From CAYMRB01 sp964392615 (GTDB lineage: Bacteria > Planctomycetota > UBA8108): a DNA stretch of 36,869 bases. The stretch is taken from NCBI GenBank assembly GCA_964392615.1, contig CAYMRB010000039.1:1-36869 (forward strand), written 5' to 3'. The notes under the pieces were generated by a model. That model had not been told where the DNA came from, searched no databases, and saw nothing but the letters and a program-made list of their open reading frames with translations. This document shows, in pieces, positions 1 through 7,741 of this stretch (within the stretch, counting starts at the first letter, position 1; each line of letters starts with the position of its first letter). Made by a program: the position numbers and the translations under genes.

Positions 1-1863
1 GGACGGGGGCGGGTCATCGACGACCGCGACTTCGAACGAGCAATTCGACGAATTGCCGGCGGCGTCGGTCACCGTGTAGTGGACGGTCGTCGTCCCCAGC
101 GGGAATACGCTGCCCGGCTCGTGGTCGGATTGAACGGTCGGATTCGCGTCGCAATTGTCGGTCACGACCGGAGGCACCCAGTTCACGACGGCGCCCCCGA
201 GGCCGGCCTGCAGCGAGCAGGACACGGTGATCGGTCCGCTCGGACAGGTGATCTCCGGCGCGGTCGTGTCGATCACGTCGACGACGAAGCTGCAGGACGA
301 CGTATTGCCCGAGGCGTCGGTGGCGCTGCAGGCGACGGTCGTCAAGCCGGGCGGAAATACAGCCCCGGATGGCGGGATGCAGGTCAGGGTCGGCGCGGGA
401 TCGCAAACATCCATCGCCTGCACTTCGAAGAACACGGGGGTGCCCGCGGGCGTCTCGCACTCGACATGGCGACCGCGCGGACAGATGATCGTCGGCGCGA
501 TCGTATCGACGACGGTGATCGAGAATTCGCATTCTATGGGCTCGCCGTTCGAATCCACCGTGCTGCAGATGACCGGTGTGGTGCCGAGAGGGAATACCGA
601 TCCCGACGGCGGATCGCACGACGGATCCGGTGGGGGATCGCACGTGTCGGAGAGCACCGGGGGAGGATAGCCGACGACGACGCCGCCCGGGCCCGTGCAC
701 TCGACGACCATATCGCCGGCGCAGTACAGCTCCGTCGGAGTTTCCTCGACCACGACGATATCGAACGAACATGTCGATGTGTTGCCGGCGGTGTCGCGCG
801 CCGTGCAGGTCACGGTCGTCGTGCCGAGAGGAAAGTGGCTGCCGCTCGGAGGTTCGCAGACGACGGAGGGCGACGGATCGCAGATGTCGGTCGCCGACGG
901 CGCCGGAAACGAGACCACGGCGCCGTCCGGCGGGCCGGAGACGCAGTCGACCATGATCGGTCCGTCCGGGCAGTGGATAGTGGGAGGCGTCGTGTCGACG
1001 ATCCGGACCTGAAAGGCGCACTCGCTCGTGTTGCCGTTGAGGTCGATCGCCTGGCAGAAGACGGTGCGTTGCGAGCCGGCGGGAAGAAGCGTGCCGGGCG
1101 GCGGGAAGCAGATGAGCGTCGGGCCCGGATCGCAATCATCCGTGGCGGTCACGTCGTAATCGATCGGAGTCCCTCCCGGTCCGACGCACTCGATGACCAC
1201 GACATCGCTCGGACAGCTGAGCACCGGAGCGGTCTCGTCGTCAGGGCACAGCGGTGAGCAACGGTGATAGGGATACGTACGGTTGACGGTGTGGATCACT
1301 CGCTCGAGTGCGCGCAGCGTCAGAGCGCAAGCGTCGGTGTCCAGCGTTGGACAGCCTGCCTGGACGCACAGCTCGTCGGAGAGCGCCAGCAACTCGGCGA
1401 GCGGCGTCTCGTGCGTGACGTGCGCCGCGTCGTCCGGATCCGGCGTCGACGCGTCGGGAACGAAGATGTCGCCGCACCGCAGGACGATGTTGAACGTCGG
1501 CACTCCGAAGCATGCGGCGCAGTCGTCGCCGAGCAGGGCGTCGCCGAAGAGGATCGATCGGCGGAGGCCGAGGTGCAGAGCCAGCGCTTCCCGCCGGTAT
1601 CTGCTGCAGTCGGACGAACCCAGAACGACTCGAGCCGTCGACGGCGAATCGACTACCTGGCCGCACACGCTCGGATACTCGAACGGCTGGTCCGTCGTTC
1701 CTTCCAGCAGGCGGTTCAGCTCGGCGTCGCTGTAGACCCTGAAGCAGTTCGGCCGGCTGCCCGAGTCGGTGCTGAGACAATCGCCAGCGGACAGCTGTGC
1801 AGTTCCGAACGTTGCCAAGAGAAACGCCAGAATCCAGGCGGTACGGGACGAATTCGGGTGCAT
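1..1863 (-). CDS. Secreted HYR-repeat protein, C-terminus beyond window
   Basis: The frame is open from an ATG at 1863 to the left edge (621 codons, no stop), so the gene is 3'-truncated by the window. A GAGGAGAGGG Shine-Dalgarno tract precedes the ATG. The N-terminus is a signal peptide (MHPNSSRTAWILAFLLATFG, cleavage likely near LSAG). Residues about 27-210 are a Cys-rich region that I do not recognise. From about 213 there are five tandem HYR (hyalin-repeat, Ig-like) domains of about 80 residues, each with the pattern PxxxCP...DxCDPxP...PPSGxxFPxGTTxVxC...DxxGNxSxCxF. HYR domains are extracellular adhesion or spacer modules. The role is inferred to be at the cell surface. By analogy with its neighbours, a dockerin-like tail may lie outside the window. 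The frame is clear; the function of the N-terminal domain is unknown. Confidence 0.9.
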   Translation of the reverse strand, partial: MHPNSSRTAWILAFLLATFGTAQLSAGDCLSTDSGSRPNCFRVYSDAELNRLLEGTTDQPFEYPSVCGQVVDSPSTARVVLGSSDCSRYRREALALHLGLRRSILFGDALLGDDCAACFGVPTFNIVLRCGDIFVPDASTPDPDDAAHVTHETPLAELLALSDELCVQAGCPTLDTDACALTLRALERVIHTVNRTYPYHRCSPLCPDDETAPVLSCPSDVVVIECVGPGGTPIDYDVTATDDCDPGPTLICFPPPGTLLPAGSQRTVFCQAIDLNGNTSECAFQVRIVDTTPPTIHCPDGPIMVDCVSGPPDGAVVSFPAPSATDICDPSPSVVCEPPSGSHFPLGTTTVTCTARDTAGNTSTCSFDIVVVEETPTELYCAGDMVVECTGPGGVVVGYPPPVLSDTCDPPPDPSCDPPSGSVFPLGTTPVICSTVDSNGEPIECEFSITVVDTIAPTIICPRGRHVECETPAGTPVFFEVQAMDVCDPAPTLTCIPPSGAVFPPGLTTVACSATDASGNTSSCSFVVDVIDTTAPEITCPSGPITVSCSLQAGLGGAVVNWVPPVVTDNCDANPTVQSDHEPGSVFPLGTTTVHYTVTDAAGNSSNCSFEVAVVDDPPPS

Positions 1864-1887
1864 TCTTTCCCTCTCCTCGACTGTTAT

Positions 1888-2060
1888 GGCCCGACATCGG
1901 CGGCCCAGCGATTCGCGCGCTGTCGGGGCCGGCGAAAGCCGAGAACCCTTCCCAGACCCAGGGGCTCGTCGCGTGACGGCCCACACGAGGAAGGACGGGG
2001 CGCTCGCGGGAGCGAACATCCCGGCACCTAGATACTCGACCTGTCGAGTTGCCGCAACTC
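1888..2060. promoter_or_regulatory. Divergent intergenic region with palindromes
   Basis: This is the control region between the HYR gene (start 1863, minus) and the DUF501 gene (start 2136, plus). An interrupted inverted repeat pairs CCCGACA (1890-1896) with TGTCGGG (1921-1927). A compound palindrome follows: ACTCGAC (2034-2040) pairs with GTCGAGT (2043-2049), and GAGTTGC (2046-2052) pairs with GCAACTC (2054-2060). The two stems share bases 2046-2049, so only one can form as RNA at a time, or the site is a double operator. No convincing -35/-10 pair was seen. The regulatory role is inferred. Confidence 0.35.
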
Positions 2061-2135
2061 CCTGGTTGCCATCGCCGTCCGCAGCCGCAGAATGGGGCGC
2101 TGTCGTTCACCGAGTGCCCCCCACGCCGATCGCCG

Positions 2136-2660
2136 ATGCCCGCTGCCGAAACGCTTTCCGAATCCGACGTCGAGATCCTCCGCCGCCGGCTCAAGCTGCA
2201 CCCGCGCCACGTCACCCGCGTCGTGCGGCGTGATCGCGCCGGTGCACCGCAGGTGATCGAGTACTATCCCCTGTCGCTGAACCGCGACGGCTCCATCAAG
2301 GCGCCCTACCCGACGCTTTACTGGCTGACGTGTCCGCGGATCATCCGGCGGCTCGCCGTCCTCGAGTACGAAGGGTGGATCCGCCGCCTTCAGGGCATGA
2401 TGCGCGACGACGACGCGATGCGTGCCGCCTACCACGACAGCCACCGCCAGTACGTCGAGCGGCGTTGGGCAGCGCTGACGCCGGAGCACCGCGACGAGAT
2501 CGTCGCGCGCGGCTGGGGCAAGTTCTACCTTGAGAACGGCATCGGTGGCATCGCGGGGTGGGACTACGTGAAGTGCCTCCACCTCCACTTCGCGCACCAC
2601 CTTGCCGGCGACAACGTGCTCGGCGCGTGGGTGGCGGAGAACCTCGACGTCGAGATCTGA
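2136..2660 (+). CDS. DUF501 family protein
   Basis: A 174-residue soluble protein of the DUF501 family. The family signature is visible: an N-terminal RVVRRDRAGAPQVIEYYPL stretch, then PYPTLYWLTCPRI (about residues 59-71) and LEYEGWI. The family is widespread in Actinobacteria and sporadic elsewhere, and its biochemical role is unknown. The start at 2136 (MPAAETLSESD) is preferred over an in-frame ATG at 2049, because the extra 29 residues (Pro/Arg-rich) do not look like family sequence and would run through the palindromic control region. It stands alone and converges on the beta-helix gene 21 bases downstream. No signal peptide or membrane segment. Confidence 0.87.
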   Translation: MPAAETLSESDVEILRRRLKLHPRHVTRVVRRDRAGAPQVIEYYPLSLNRDGSIKAPYPTLYWLTCPRIIRRLAVLEYEGWIRRLQGMMRDDDAMRAAYHDSHRQYVERRWAALTPEHRDEIVARGWGKFYLENGIGGIAGWDYVKCLHLHFAHHLAGDNVLGAWVAENLDVEI

Positions 2661-2681
2661 GCCGCGCGAGTGAGCGCGGCG

Positions 2682-4049
2682 TCAATCCGCGCTCGGTACG
2701 GTCAGGTCGTCCGTGAACACGTTGTCGACGACGCGATTGGTGGGTCCACCGAGATTGCGCACTCCTGACTCCGTGGTCGGTTCGGGCTGTGTGTCGGCGA
2801 TCACGTTGCCGCCGATCACGTTCGACCTGCAGGTGCCGGGGTCGTGAACATCGATGCCGTGTGTGCCGCCGAACTGGACTCGATCCGCGGCCGGAATGCC
2901 GAACGATCCCGCGGAGCCGATATCGCGGAGGACGTTGCCCACGATCGAGTTGCCCGACGCTTCGGCGTCGAGCCCGCCGTGATAGGCGAGCCCGATGCCC
3001 TGGTAGCAGTCGGAGACGAGATTGCCGTTCACGGTGCACAGCGAGGCTCCGAGCATCTTGATGCCCTGGAACCAGATGTCGGAGATGACGTTGTCAGTGA
3101 CGACGCACGAATTCGACAGCAACAGGTCGATCCCCTCGCCGCTTGTCGTGCAGACGTTCCCCGTGACTGCGATGCGGCTCGAGGACACGACCGTGATGTG
3201 GTCCGACTGATAGCCTTGCGGGCCGTACTCGGGCCGGATGGGCGAGAGGCTCCGGCGGCCTGCCGGGCCGACCTCGATCGCGACAACGCGGTTTCCTGCT
3301 ACGACGCCACGGTGGCTGCGCGTGATCCGCAGTCCCGCCGGCGAGTCCTGGATCATGTCCGAGGCCGAGTTCACGAGGAAGTCGTGGATGTGGCATCCCC
3401 GGACCTCGAAATCGGTGCTCTCGATGATGTGGATGCCGTACCGGGAGCTGTAGCCGCTGATGTCGAGCCCTCGAATCGAGAGGCCGTCGACGCGCTCCGC
3501 GACGATTCCGTGGCCGTAGGAGCCGTCGCGGAACCGCTTCTCGATGGCGAAGTCCTGGAACAGGACGCCGTCTCCCATGACGTGCAGTGCGGTATCTGCC
3601 GGACTGGGGTTCCCGGGTGGGGGGCTTGCGTCGAAGTCGTGGTAGATCGTTCCCGGGCCCGATACGCCGCCGCCGGCTGGCACGTCCAGGCGTCGCGTGA
3701 TGCGGTATCGACCGCCCTCGAGCTGCACGACCCGGCCGGTGTCGAGAGCGGACTGCACGGCAGCAGTGTCGTCCGCGACTCCATCGCCGATCGCTCCGAA
3801 TCGCGTCGGCGTGACCGCGGACGTCGTCGCACGCTCCACCGCGATGGCCACCGGTGCGGGGCCGCCGTGGAACAGGTGAGTCAGGAGGTAGACGGCGTCG
3901 GAGATGTCGAGTGCCGTGTCGCCGTTGACATCACCGTTGTCGGTCGCGACCGGCTCGCCCCCGGCCTGCAGGTCCGGGATCTCCTGCCAGCAGCGTGCTG
4001 CGAGTAGTACCGCGTTCAGAAGCAGTGCGATGACGAGCAGTTTGCGCAT
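2682..4049 (-). CDS. Secreted right-handed beta-helix (pectate-lyase-3-like) protein with single dockerin-like segment
   Basis: A 455-residue protein starting at ATG 4049 (MRKLLVIALLLNAVLLAAR, a signal peptide). Directly behind the signal peptide, at about residues 42-66, is one half of a dockerin-like module (GDVNGDTALDISDAVYLL then LFHGG). From about residue 83, FGAIGDGVADDTAAVQSAL matches the start of the pectate-lyase-superfamily (GH55/GH28-like) beta-helix. The rest consists of parallel-beta-helix coils rich in GI, N and V, for example DNVISDIWFQGIKMLG and GNLVSDCYQGIGLAYHG. Such proteins bind or cleave polysaccharides; the substrate cannot be read from the sequence, and it may be only a structural NosD-like helix. 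A longer in-frame reading to 4358 overlaps the regulator gene antisense and is rejected. Confidence 0.85.
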   Translation of the reverse strand: MRKLLVIALLLNAVLLAARCWQEIPDLQAGGEPVATDNGDVNGDTALDISDAVYLLTHLFHGGPAPVAIAVERATTSAVTPTRFGAIGDGVADDTAAVQSALDTGRVVQLEGGRYRITRRLDVPAGGGVSGPGTIYHDFDASPPPGNPSPADTALHVMGDGVLFQDFAIEKRFRDGSYGHGIVAERVDGLSIRGLDISGYSSRYGIHIIESTDFEVRGCHIHDFLVNSASDMIQDSPAGLRITRSHRGVVAGNRVVAIEVGPAGRRSLSPIRPEYGPQGYQSDHITVVSSSRIAVTGNVCTTSGEGIDLLLSNSCVVTDNVISDIWFQGIKMLGASLCTVNGNLVSDCYQGIGLAYHGGLDAEASGNSIVGNVLRDIGSAGSFGIPAADRVQFGGTHGIDVHDPGTCRSNVIGGNVIADTQPEPTTESGVRNLGGPTNRVVDNVFTDDLTVPSAD

Positions 4050-4107
4050 GGTGCGAGGCTCTCGGTCTCGAGACGGTCGGGAGCGTTCGAAGCAAGAAGG
4101 AGGCTCG

Positions 4108-4113
4108 ATTGTA
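4108..4113 (-). promoter_or_regulatory. Possible -10 element for the beta-helix gene
   Basis: On the minus strand, TACAAT (5 of 6 to TATAAT) lies about 59 bases upstream of the ATG at 4049. No good -35 is found at 16-18 bases spacing. The gap 4050-4152 also contains the palindrome TCTCGAGA. Tentative. Confidence 0.25.
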
Positions 4114-4152
4114 GCGGAATCGTGCGCCGGGCCAGCCGCGACGGATGCCATC

Positions 4153-5601
4153 CTACTGCGGCCGCGCGTCCACGCCGAGCTGTCCCATCTTCTTTTGCAG
4201 GCTCTGGCGGTGGACGCCGAGCTGTCGTGCGGCCGCGCTGACGTTGCCGTCATTCGTCTCGAGAGCGCGGGTGATCGCGAGCCGCTCGTAGTCTTCCACG
4301 AGTTGCTGCTTGCCTGCGGTGAGCGGCAGCTCGAGATAGCGCTCGAGCGTTTGCGCATCGCTGGACGCGGCGGCCTTCTCGCGTCCTGAACGAGCTGCCT
4401 CGATCTCGAGGTCGCGATCGTGGATCAGCTCGCCGGTCCGCATCGCCGCGGCCGCCGCCACGACGTGCTCGAGCTCGCGCACGTTGCCGGACCAGCCGTG
4501 CGCGAGGAGCCGGTCCGCCGCATCGACCGCGAGGCGTGGAGGCTCGCACCCCATGCGCTCGGCGAACTTCTCGAGGAAGTACTCGGCCAGGAGCAGCACG
4601 TCGCCCTTCCGCTCGCGTAGCGGTGGCACGCGCAGCTCGACGCCGCGGATGCGGAAGTACAGATCTTCGCGAAACCACCCCTCGTCCATCGCCTGGCGCA
4701 GATCCTGGTGTGTGGCGCTGATCACGCGAACGTCGATGTCGATGCTCTTCGTCGCGCCGAGACGTTGCACGCGCCGATCCTGCAGCACGCGCAGCATCTT
4801 CGCTTGCGCGGCCGTCGGCATGTCGCCGACCTCGTCGAGGAAGAGCGTGCCGCCGTGAGCGCGCTCGAAGAAGCCCGCGCGGTCGGCGTCCGCCCCGGTG
4901 TACGCACCCCTGACGTGACCGAAGAGCTCTCCTTCGACCAGCGCGTCGGGAATCGCCGCCGTGTTGACCGCCTCGAACGGCCCGTCAGCGCGATCGCTGG
5001 CACGGTGAATCTCGCGCGCGATCAGCTCCTTGCCCGTTCCCGTCTCGCCGCGAATCAACACGTCGAGCGGAGCCCGCGCCACGCGCTCCATCTGCTCGAA
5101 GAGGTGTCGCATGGCGCTCGACTCGCCGATGAGCGCACCGAACGCGCGCCTCTCGTCGAGCTGCGAGCGCAGGCTCGCGATGCCGCGTCGCAACGAGGCC
5201 CGACCGTGCGCGCGATGCACGGCGGCGCGCAGCTCGTCCACCTCGAACGGCTTCGTCATGTAGTCGGTGGCGCCAAGCTGCATGCACTCGACCGCTCGGG
5301 CGATGCTGTCGTCCGCCGTGACGACGACGATATCGCACGCCGCATCGTCGATGCCCTCGTGTCCGGACGCGCGGCGTCCCTCGTCGCGGCGCGTGCGCAG
5401 ATCGCGGAGCACGCTGACGCCGTCCTTGCGCGGCATCGACAGATCGAGGAACACGAGGTCCGGATCGCTGTCACAGATCCGCTCGAGCGCTTCGACGCCG
5501 TCGGTCGCCTCGAGGATGTCGTGCCCCTCGCGTGCGAGCGCCTTGCGCATGCCGAAGCGCGCAGCGGGTTCATCGTCGGCGATCAGAATGCGGAGCTTCA
5601 T
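4153..5601 (-). CDS. NtrC-family sigma-54-dependent response regulator
   Basis: A 482-residue cytoplasmic transcription activator with REC, AAA+ and Fis-type HTH domains. REC (1-130): acidic D9/D10, phospho-acceptor D53 in LVFLDLSMP, T95, and K117 in TKPF. AAA+ (about 157-385): Walker A GETGTGKE (185-192), the sigma-54 contact loop as GAYTGA (232-237) instead of the usual GAFTGA, and Walker B GGTLFLDE with D256/E257. HTH: NVSAAARQLGVHRQSLQKKM near the C-terminus. The ATG at 5601 has GAGG at 5606-5609. The stretch between D53 and T95 is about a dozen residues longer than usual (around residues 70-90). Its targets require RpoN promoters; none was convincingly found here. No sensor kinase is adjacent; the NtrB-like kinase at 22677-24827 is a possible but unproven partner. 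Confidence 0.95.
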   Translation of the reverse strand: MKLRILIADDEPAARFGMRKALAREGHDILEATDGVEALERICDSDPDLVFLDLSMPRKDGVSVLRDLRTRRDEGRRASGHEGIDDAACDIVVVTADDSIARAVECMQLGATDYMTKPFEVDELRAAVHRAHGRASLRRGIASLRSQLDERRAFGALIGESSAMRHLFEQMERVARAPLDVLIRGETGTGKELIAREIHRASDRADGPFEAVNTAAIPDALVEGELFGHVRGAYTGADADRAGFFERAHGGTLFLDEVGDMPTAAQAKMLRVLQDRRVQRLGATKSIDIDVRVISATHQDLRQAMDEGWFREDLYFRIRGVELRVPPLRERKGDVLLLAEYFLEKFAERMGCEPPRLAVDAADRLLAHGWSGNVRELEHVVAAAAAMRTGELIHDRDLEIEAARSGREKAAASSDAQTLERYLELPLTAGKQQLVEDYERLAITRALETNDGNVSAAARQLGVHRQSLQKKMGQLGVDARPQ

Positions 5602-5919
5602 GGTACCTCGAGCGTGAACGATAGCATGTTCGAGGGGCGACGCGCGATGGGGTCTCGTGGCTGCCGATGTCGTATGGGTGCACCCACGGAGTTGCGAGGT
5701 CGTGTACCCATGTCGCATGGGCAGGTTGCGTTCGAATCCGACTGGCCGTAGGATCGAACGCGTGGTCGATGGCAGCGTTCCTCTGTAGTGGGTTGGAGCG
5801 GTTCGATGAGATCCAGTCGTCCTCTCGTCGTGTCCTGCGTCTTCGTGGAGGGCTGCGGCGGTTTCTGTCCGCAGTAGGTCTCCGTCAGACGGCAGCGCCG
5901 AATCACGACTTTCGTTGCA
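5602..5919. other. 318-base divergent intergenic region
   Basis: This is the region between the response regulator (minus) and the HEAT-repeat gene (plus). It holds the inverted repeats described at 5675-5721 and a 12-base direct repeat GTGTCCTGCGTC at about 5830 and 5920, the second of which spans the proposed GTG start of the HEAT gene. Small reading frames here have no family features. No tRNA or ncRNA was recognised. Confidence 0.5.
5675..5721. promoter_or_regulatory. Paired inverted repeats upstream of sigma-54 regulator
   Basis: TGGGTGCACCCA (5675-5686) is a perfect 12-base palindrome. CCCATG-TCG-CATGGG (5707-5721) is a second inverted repeat with 6-base arms. The two also share the direct repeat ATGTCG[T/C]ATGGG. 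They lie 75-120 bases upstream of the regulator ATG, a distance typical for an upstream activator or autoregulatory site. That function is inferred from position and symmetry only. Confidence 0.4.
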
Positions 5920-7668
5920 GTGTCCTGCGTCGTGCTGTTGCTCGCCGCGGCGATGTGGCGGCGTGAGGATCTCGCGTACCGGTATCACCTCTTCCGTTTG
6001 CGTCGTGATCCGGCGCGGCTCGAGCTCCTGTACGACCGCCGGCACGACGCGCCGGTGCGGCGGGCGATCGATGCGTACACCGAGGACGTCGCCGCGCAGG
6101 AAGCGTGGCTTCGCATTCGCGTTGAGAGAGAGGCGGGCGACGAGTGGGGCGACGCGGTGAACCGCCTGGTCCAGGTCGGGACTCCTGGCGCGTTGGAGGC
6201 CGTAGCCGCGTTCGTGTCGGTCGAGACCGATGAGGACGAGAGCCCGGGCGACATCGCTGCGGTCACACTCGCGAGAGCCGGCCCGCGGGCGTTCAAGAGG
6301 CTGGCGCTCTCGCTGCGCGATCTCGAAGAGCACGTCGCGTGGTGGCGAGTTCGGGCGATCGGACGAGCAGGAGCTGCGGGGCGTCCTGCGCTCGAGGCAC
6401 TTCTGACAGACCGAGAGCGCATACTCCGCGCGGCGTCGGCACAGGTGCTCGGGAATCTGCGCGGGGCGGCGGCTCCCGCCGTGCCGAAGCTCGTGAAGGC
6501 ATTGACCGATTCGCACGAGTCCGTTCGTTCCAACGCGGCGGATTCGCTCGGTGATATCGGGGTCGTCAGCGAGCCGGTCGTCGCCGGACTCTGCCGCGGC
6601 GCCGCCGACCCGGACCTGGACGTTTCTTCGTACTCGCGCCAGTCGTTGGTTCGCTTGGGACCGCAAGCCCTGTGGAACTCGGTACCTCACTTGCGCGAGC
6701 TGCTGCGTTCGGAAGCGCTCGAGACGCGCGCATCGGCAGCTGAGGCGTGCGCCGAGCTCGGTCGGACCGTGTCGTCGCAGCTCGTCGATGAGTTCAGCCC
6801 GTTGCTTCGCGCCGACGACGAGTACACCTGTATCGTGGCCGCACAGGCGCTCGCCGTGGCAGGACCGGTGGCGCGGGCGGCGATTCCTGACCTCATGCGG
6901 TTTATCGATGCGGAGTCGGACTGGACTCGAGTGTGGGCTCTCCGGGCGTTGATCGCCATCGGGCCGGCGTCCGTGCCGGCGCTGAGGTTCGCCACGAGGA
7001 CGGACAGCGTGCTGGCACGGGCGAATGCCGCGTCGGTCCTCGGAAAGCTCGGCGCGGCAGCGAGGCCGGCGGTCTCGGATCTCATTCGGCTGCTGTCGAG
7101 CGATCGCTCCACCGATGTCCGGTGGCACGCGGCGCTCGCCGTCGGGGCGATCGGTGTCGAACCGTTGCGATGCATCCCGGCTCTGCTTGAGGCGCTCGAT
7201 GAGGATGCCGACGCCAGCGTGCGCCGCGCGGCGGTGATCGGCCTCGGTCGCTTTCCGGACACCGGACCGCGTCTCTTCGCAGAGCTCCTTCGCCACGATG
7301 AGCTCGCTCTTCGCCTGGAGGCCGTTCGCAGGCTCGTCGAGCTCGTCCCGGCTGCAGCGGATGCCGTGCCACGCCTGACCGAGTGCGTCGCGACCGAATC
7401 CGATCCGCTGATTCGCAGCCTCGCGATCGTCGCGCTCGGCGAGATCGGTCCCGCGGCGGCGCCCGCCGTCGAGACTCTCGTCGCGAGCGCGAAGAACGGC
7501 GACTACCAGGTGCGCAGCTGGGTCTTCGAAGCGCTCGGCAAGATCGGACCCGACGCGCGTGCTGCGATCCCCGTGCTCGAGGCCGCGCTCGACGACGAGA
7601 ACCCGGTGGCGCGGGAAGCGGCGCGCAAGGCGCTGGCGAGCGTTCGCGGTCAACGCATCGAGGGTTGA
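5920..7668 (+). CDS. HEAT-repeat protein
   Basis: A 582-residue protein made almost entirely of HEAT (PBS-lyase-type) alpha-alpha repeats of about 30-38 residues, for example PAVPKLVKALTDSHESV then RSNAADSLGDIG, and RSWVFEALGKIGPDARAAIP. Such repeats are protein-interaction scaffolds, and no catalytic domain is seen. The start is uncertain. The reading frame opens after a TAG at 5875, and the only standard start codon before the conserved part is GTG 5920 (or ATG 5953). The hydrophobic stretch continues upstream of the GTG, so the true N-terminus could be a membrane anchor or signal segment begun from a non-standard codon. It is the first gene of the plus-strand cluster, 73 bases before the GG-tailed small protein. 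Confidence 0.82.
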   Translation: MSCVVLLLAAAMWRREDLAYRYHLFRLRRDPARLELLYDRRHDAPVRRAIDAYTEDVAAQEAWLRIRVEREAGDEWGDAVNRLVQVGTPGALEAVAAFVSVETDEDESPGDIAAVTLARAGPRAFKRLALSLRDLEEHVAWWRVRAIGRAGAAGRPALEALLTDRERILRAASAQVLGNLRGAAAPAVPKLVKALTDSHESVRSNAADSLGDIGVVSEPVVAGLCRGAADPDLDVSSYSRQSLVRLGPQALWNSVPHLRELLRSEALETRASAAEACAELGRTVSSQLVDEFSPLLRADDEYTCIVAAQALAVAGPVARAAIPDLMRFIDAESDWTRVWALRALIAIGPASVPALRFATRTDSVLARANAASVLGKLGAAARPAVSDLIRLLSSDRSTDVRWHAALAVGAIGVEPLRCIPALLEALDEDADASVRRAAVIGLGRFPDTGPRLFAELLRHDELALRLEAVRRLVELVPAAADAVPRLTECVATESDPLIRSLAIVALGEIGPAAAPAVETLVASAKNGDYQVRSWVFEALGKIGPDARAAIPVLEAALDDENPVAREAARKALASVRGQRIEG

Positions 7669-7731
7669 CTTCCGCGGCGGCGCTGGCGATTTTGGCGTCG
7701 CGATCGGTTCACTGCGACGTCTGTCGCCAGC

Positions 7732-7736
7732 GGAGG
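7732..7736 (+). promoter_or_regulatory. Ribosome binding site deciding the start of the GG-tailed protein
   Basis: GGAGG, 5 bases before ATG 7742. It selects this ATG over upstream in-frame starts that overlap the HEAT gene. Confidence 0.7.
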
Positions 7737-7741
7737 TCGAT

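Noticed and set aside
14..1257. Long reading frames on both strands over the HYR region
   Set aside because: Their products are Arg/His/Asp-rich and without domains. The true frame on the minus strand gives a signal peptide and five regular HYR repeats.
3990..4049. Lipoprotein signal in the beta-helix protein
   Set aside because: The Cys after the hydrophobic stretch is preceded by Arg (LLAARC), which does not fit a lipobox.
5602..5919. Possible tRNA or sigma-54 promoter in the divergent region
   Set aside because: A GGTTCGATGAGATCC-like word recalls a T-loop but no cloverleaf can be drawn. No site has the GG/GC spacing of a -24/-12 promoter.
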